Below are positions 58,632-64,000 of a DNA stretch of 64,000 nucleotides, one piece after another. The position numbers were made by a program, and so were the translations under genes. This stretch comes from Solicoccozyma terricola. Lineage: Eukaryota > Basidiomycota > Tremellomycetes > Filobasidiales > Piskurozymaceae. The DNA is taken from the NCBI GenBank assembly GCA_001600875.1, contig BCLD01000023.1:322151-386150 (forward strand). Direction: 5' to 3'. The notes under the pieces were generated by a model, which ran no database searches, had not been told where the DNA came from, and saw only the letters and a list, made by a program, of their open reading frames with translations. Numbering within the stretch: position 1 is the first letter of the stretch; the number at the start of each line of letters is the position of its first letter.

Positions 58632-60542
58632 ATGGTCGCCACAGCACAGAACGGAGTTACCAGGGTCGGTGGCCGTACCGCGATCGTGAGTGTTTCAGTT
58701 TGCTTCTCGACAAGTCAATCTCTTCCCGATCCTGACCCATGCATCAAATAGGTCGGCACTGGCTCTCGTGGTCAGCTCTACCTTCGTGGTGTCGTCGAAC
58801 GAATCACGGGTCCCGATTCGCCAAATAAGATTGTGGCCTTCTGTGACAAGAACATCGGCCGGGTGCAGTACTACAACAAACTGTTGCAAGAACTCGGACA
58901 AGAGAAAGCTGCGGAGTATACTGCGGACCAGTTTGAAGTGATGCTAGAAAAGGAAAAGGTCGAGGTCTTGGTCGTCACCACGATGGACTCGACGCATGAC
59001 CTTTACATTGGTTAGTTTGTTTTCCTCGTCTTTTGTATCTGTTCCTTGGGTCTGATCCGACATCACGCACAGTTCCGGCGCTGAAAAAGGGAATTCGTGT
59101 CGTTACCGAGAAACCCATGGCGACCGACGTCGAGAAATGTCGAAGAATCCTTCAAACCGTCAAAGAGACTGGGAACCATCTGACGGTCACTTTCGTGCGT
59201 GTCATGGCCCTGTGTCTTGAATCTCAACGGGAGCTGACCAACAGCCACATGTCAGAACTATCGCTACAATCCTGTCCATGAGAAGGTCAAGGCACTGCTC
59301 GCTGGTGGGACTATCGGACAAATCCTCAGTGTCCACTTTGAATGGACTTTGATGGGGGGTGGGCATGGCACGGATTACGCCCGAAGATGGCACAGAAACA
59401 AGAAGAACTCTGGAGGGATGATGGTACACAAATCAGGACATCACTTTGATCTTGTGAGCTGAATGCCTAGTAGGAAGTGACGTCTTCTGATCACGAGCTA
59501 AAGTTTTCGCCGTTTTATTTTGGCCGGATCAGGTCAATTGGTGGGTCAACAGCCAGCCCAAGCACGTCTTCGGCATGGGCAAGTTGGCTTTCTACGGTGA
59601 TAAGCAGGGAAAGAAACATGGTTGGGCCAGGGTACCTACGGCAAATTGTCTATTTCATGCAATATGTCGCCCTGACGTCTTACCTTCGAACAGAACTACG
59701 ATCGAGCCTTGGGGTCTGAGGAAGCCAAGGACGATCCTTTTGCCATCCACATCGATACCGACCCTGTGTTCAAGAACCTCTATCTCGATAACGAGAAACA
59801 TGACGGGTACCACCGAGACATGAACCCGTTCGCTTCCGACATCGACTTTGAAGACGATATGAGCGTGCTGGTGAGGTACAAGAATGAGGTCACAATGACC
59901 TATCACTTGACCTCGTACTCCCCCTGGGAGGGTGAGTGTGAAGCTTGGGTCGCTGGGAGAATAACAGATCTCATAAACATGTCTTGTTCGATAGGCTACC
60001 GTGTCATGTTCAATGGGAGTCATGGAAGGCTGGAGCTCGAGGTCGTTGAACAGACACACCTCGAGCTTGGTGAAACGGCACGCATTGGCCCTGGTTCCAT
60101 TCATGGCTCCAAAGCGTACGTATCAATTTTTCATTGTCCGACATCCAGGATAACTCTGCTGAATAGGTCTGTTCATCCCGCCTTGACAGTCCCCAGAACG
60201 CTGGTGGGCACAGCATAGTCGTCCGGCCATTGTTGCAGAAGCCTTACAATGTCCATGTTGAGATGGACTTGACTGGTCACGGAGGAGGTGACAAACGATT
60301 GCTTTCGACCATCTTTGGTCCACGCAAGGGAGAAAAGGTCGATGTGGATCCTGCTAGTCAGATGAGCGCCACGGAGATGGACGGAGGTGAGGAAGCTTCC
60401 TGACTGCACTAGCGTTAGGCTCTCGCTGAACAATGTCTTTTCAATATGTCTGCCAGCATACGCTCTTGCTGTCGGTCTCGCTGCGAACGAGTCTTTCAAG
60501 ACTAACAAGATGGTGGACTGCGAAGAGATGTTGCGGGTTTGA
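58632..60542 (+). CDS. Gfo/Idh/MocA family oxidoreductase
   Basis: Nine exons: 58632-58685, 58752-59010, 59073-59194, 59256-59453, 59533-59631, 59694-59931, 59995-60115, 60190-60386, 60457-60542; 457 residues. The NAD(P) fold starts TAIVGTGSRGQLYLRGV, and VVTEKPMATDVEKC is the family EKP motif with the catalytic Lys. NYRYNPVHEKV and HKSGHHFDLVNWW form the substrate-binding half, with the usual paired His. Family role: NAD(P)-dependent oxidation of sugars, inositols or their derivatives in the cytosol. The first exon is only 18 codons and ends exactly before the glycine motif. Head-to-head with a sugar permease, it is the likely first oxidation step after uptake. Confidence 0.9.
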
Positions 60543-62209
60543 TGCGAAGTCCTATGGCGAGATGAAGCCTCGAGGAAGGATGTGGATGTCTCTTCTTTCT
60601 TTTATATAGCTGTGATATATGATCATCTATTTCTGGCTGTTAGTTCCACGGGATTTCTGAATAGCTTGGAGTTTTACATGTGTTGCATGGAACGTCTTCC
60701 TCAGCTCATGGGGAATGCCCATTGGTGAGCTTTTTGACTTGCGTGAACTATCACGTCAGTGCGAGAGGCTCATTGTCGTGTGCTGATCCTATCCGATGGG
60801 TAGTACCCCTGGTCGACAATGTCGACCTAAGTAACTCTCGTCGGATCGGCTCTGACTAATATGCATGGTCCTGCGAATGTTGGTTTCAGACCTTGCCTTG
60901 ATACGCCGACGATATAATAGACTAGTGTTGGAGTAGAGCGACTTGGATAGCTAGTCCGATGGAGTCGACTGTAATAGTCGAACGCAAGAATAGAGGTATA
61001 GGTATAGATAGCTATGTCTCGCTGATTACAGGGTGAAAAGAGAAAGAGAGGGAACAAACAGCCTCAAGAACGGTCGCTTTATATATGGCTTTGGAGACAA
61101 GGGAAAGTGGCAAAAAGGGAGTCGACATGGTCGGGCGACGCCAGGGCGTTATTGACGGTGTGGAAATCACTAGGTGGGGTCGCAGGTCCGGCATCCCCGC
61201 GTCGTCAATGCCGCGTCAGCATTGCAGGTCTGGCGTTGACGGTCTGGCATTGCCGGGTCGGTAATGCCAAACGAGGTTCGAGCTGGGTAACTAGGTTCGA
61301 GCTGCGTCGACTTGGTCGGGAATCCCCTTGATTCGTTACACTCATGCCGTTGCTTGTTGAAGGAGGGATCGCGAGCCCACCGAATGCCCAGGCAATCTTG
61401 TGAAGTCGGTAATGCTAGGGGAGAGACAGATACGCATAGAGACACTCACATATCAGAGTTGTAACGGACGTCACCCTCTGTGCAGGATAGTATGCTTACT
61501 TCCTCCAGTCCCGGTTCACCCGCCTTACGTAGACGCACAACATCGGTTTCATTTGTCCAAACCCTCACAAGAGGAGAGGGTTAAGTCTCTGGACAGGTTT
61601 CTATGGGTCGTACTTGAACACGATGGTTGCCAAGTGTACCTAACTTGAGCCTGCATCGCAGGATTGTCGAATTGATGTGTTGCGATGGTATAGTCCCACG
61701 ACGTAATAAATAAATTGGCTGCCTGCTGGATACAGCTGAAGTAAAGGACCGTCTTCTCGGTATTTATGTGCTGCCACATCAAATTACAATTTTACGCTTT
61801 ACAAACCTTTACCTCCTGACGACTGATACCTTGCACATTATTTCCTCTCGTATCCGTCAAATATATCCATATACATTTTCACAACTGCGGTGAACTTTGC
61901 TTAAACGGGAAGCGCAAATATCCTGCCTGCTGGTAGGACAATGTGGTCTTTTGGTTACATGGGGTAGTGAAAGCGTTGCGCAGAGCTGATTGATAATGGG
62001 TTTTGGAATGAGGAGATGGTGGCACCTTCCGAAAACAGTTGATAGCCGGAAGTCCTCGAGGGGCAGCACTGCAAGAGGCTGGGCTTTGTGGACAGGTGCT
62101 CCGAGGTGCTGAAGCCGGGTGCCAGATACGCTAACAAGTACTGCTCGGTGAGGAAATTTCATACAACGAAATGAAACCAGCTCTTCTATGACCGCTGCCT
62201 ATCAAAACT
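60543..62209. other. Long intergenic region
   Basis: No supported gene. Near 61170-61260 short inverted and direct copies of GGTCTGGCATTGCCGGGTCGGTAATGCC-like sequence (CATTGCCGG / GGTAATGCC) form small palindromes. The rest has short frames only. Confidence 0.5.
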
Positions 62210-64000
62210 TCACTCCTCCGCAAGAGATACATTCCCGTCTTCTATAATCAACGGGAGACCTCCGGCATCCGGTCCTTTGAAATGTTTCCTGCCGTGGAAA
62301 ATCCAGTCCAGGAGGGCGATGATAGCCATGCCGCCGAGGACCGCCACACTGTAGTCTGAAAGATGAGAAAACACCGTGTGGATTAGGTGTCAGCAATGAC
62401 CTCAGTCACCGGATACAGTCAGACTTACTCATATCCGCCGCATCAGGGGTAGACTCGAGAGGAAACAACCACATCACCGTTGTGAAGAGACACCAGAGCA
62501 CCGTGACGATGTTGGCTATCCATCCGAGAATACCGAGCTTGAGCCATCGATTCGAGTTCATCCTGCGTCCTCGAAGCATCAGCAGAGCGGCAGGGATGGC
62601 GTAGGAGATATTGCCGAGGATGATACAGCAAGCGATGATTGAGCCGTAGACCGTGGTCGACCCGACGTAGAGAGCACCCAGGATAGATACTCCGACGAAG
62701 GAAATGGTGAGAGGGATCACAGGGACTCGGAGGGTTGGGTGGATTCTTTCGAGTTGGCTACTGAAAGGTAAGCCTTGATCACGAGCAAAGGACCAGCTGA
62801 AGGGAGCAAGGTGGCAGGAATGTAAACGACTCTAGAAGCTGTGGTGGGTTGACTGGAAAACCTACATCAATCGAGACGTTGCTTGGTGGACAGAGTTGGA
62901 AGAGACGATGAGGCAGAGGATGAATGCAACCATCAAGACGGTTCCAGCTGCATTGCTGTTTGTCGCTTGAACGATGATCGTCAGGAAAGGAAGCCTAGTA
63001 GGTAGACCAGCATGACGTAGACCTATCAGCGCTAGAAACGAAGAAGCTTTGGGTCCGGGCCAAGTGGGTCTGACGTACTCGCTCGCAGTCGCAGCCTCTA
63101 GGTCCTGGATACAGTAGAGAAGCCCGACAGACATGACGAATCCGGTGAAAAATCTGTGTGCAAGGGGAGTAGGGAGCAGGGATGGATCAGAAAACAATGT
63201 TTCTGCGACGCCCATCTTCAACGAAAGCCTCAATCCACTCACGCCATGCCGACAGTCGATAGCAATGCGTATGGGACAGCTCGAGCGGGATTTAAGCAGT
63301 CTTCAGCGATGTGGACGGCGCCATCCAGACCGGCGTAAACGTAAGCTGATAGGGGCGGGGAACGGTGTTAGTGATTAGGGTTAGGCAGGTGCTTGGACCG
63401 AACAGCCAGCCGCACCTGGGTTGACCAAACCGGTGGCAACGACTACAAATCCATTCGACCAGTCGATACCGTTTGTGTAGGTACCCCATACGAACCTACA
63501 AAGGATCCCAAACGATTCAGCAAGTACATTGACGTCGTTTCGCATGAAGCAGGCTGGAACTCACTCATTAGTCTGGAAACTCGGCGCTTTTGCCAAGCAT
63601 GTCACCAAGATTACGAGGAAGATGATACTCGAGAAGTAAAGGAATGCGGTGCCCATCCAAGGCATCTTCGAGAGGGCAAACAAGTTCATGACGAACGAAA
63701 GCGCATTGACCGCCATGTAGACGAGGAAGACCATCCATCGTTGGATTACAAAGGTCGGGTTGTAGAGCTGGACAATCGCAAAAACAACCTCGGCGGAGAT
63801 GATGACGACGGAGGCGACGATAGTCAACCAAGAGAAAATGGTGGTCCATCCGACGATGAACGAAATCGCACGGCGAGACCGAGGCCCGGCAAGGATGGAG
63901 GACCAGACATACTACGCAGCGGGAGAATAGCCAGTTCTTAGCGGGACAAACTCTCTAAGAATGTTTAGAAGGATGTCTCACCTGTCCCCCTGCCGAGGGG
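62210..64000 (-). CDS. Amino-acid/GABA permease (APC family), 5' end beyond window
   Basis: Exons (minus): 62210-62355, 62429-62796, 62866-62994, 63079-63153, 63243-63345, 63416-63495, 63565-63911, 63982-64000; about 422 codons are present and the N-terminus lies right of the window. The rightmost exon ends PSAGGQ, and the next continues YVWSSILAG and FIVGWTTIFSW, the classic helix-3 region of GABA/choline permeases. Later come TNEFVWGTYTNGIDWSNGF, YVYAGLDGAVHIAEDCLNP (the family GFDAxxHxAEE-like motif, here with AED), QATSRLIWSFARDQGLPFS and a basic tail after the last helix. About 12 membrane segments are expected in the plasma or vacuolar membrane. It imports amino acids, GABA or choline-like amines. 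Confidence 0.88.

Overview
The window looks like nuclear DNA of a basidiomycete fungus, probably a yeast-like Tremellomycetes relative. This is inferred from gene structure and protein families, not from a marker gene. Most genes are split by many short introns (about 50-75 nt) with GT-AG, occasionally GC-AG, borders and CTNAC/CTGAC-like branch sites. Exons can be as small as 8 nt. The families are typical of fungi: Zn2Cys6 and C2H2 transcription factors, a Dal5-type permease, a MAL-type sugar permease, GMC oxidoreductase, DUF2235 and DUF6454. No rRNA, tRNA or CRISPR was found. All gene models below were built by hand, by matching reading frames across splice sites; each phase was checked arithmetically.

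Left flank (1-13 kb): decayed sequence. It holds a 77-bp tandem duplication, an aldehyde dehydrogenase relic, a GH78 rhamnosidase ORF that stops half way through its catalytic domain, a single-exon (alpha/alpha)-barrel-like protein of unknown function, a SAM methyltransferase, a tiny secreted protein, microsatellites and a Copia integrase remnant.

Central region (13-35 kb): dense and intact. Two transcription factors (C2H2 at 13.1-14.9 kb, Zn2Cys6 at 31.2-34.7 kb) bracket seven metabolic genes: a Baeyer-Villiger-type flavin monooxygenase, a Dal5-like anion permease, a DapA-like lyase/aldolase, a D-2-hydroxyacid dehydrogenase, a 1288-aa 5-oxoprolinase/hydantoinase (HyuA-HyuB fusion), a beta-hydroxyacid dehydrogenase and an aspartate-type aminotransferase. 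Six of the seven form three head-to-head pairs with short shared promoters. A 20-bp element is identical in two of the cluster promoters, and its 14-bp core occurs in a third. I read this as a co-regulated catabolic gene cluster, possibly for a cyclic amide, lactam or related N-heterocycle. It is the most interesting system in the window; the substrate is a guess.

35-47 kb: a DUF6454 pseudogene, a DUF2235 alpha/beta-hydrolase, two LTR-type insertions with exact 5-bp target-site duplications (AGTAA and AGAAG), and an unrecognised 668-aa protein.

Right region (47-64 kb): a GPI-type GMC oxidoreductase with two frameshifts, an internally deleted monocarboxylate-transporter relic, an intact aldo/keto reductase, a MAL-type sugar permease, a Gfo/Idh/MocA oxidoreductase, and an amino-acid permease whose 5' end runs off the window. 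The permease and the two oxidoreductases suggest sugar or polyol uptake and oxidation.
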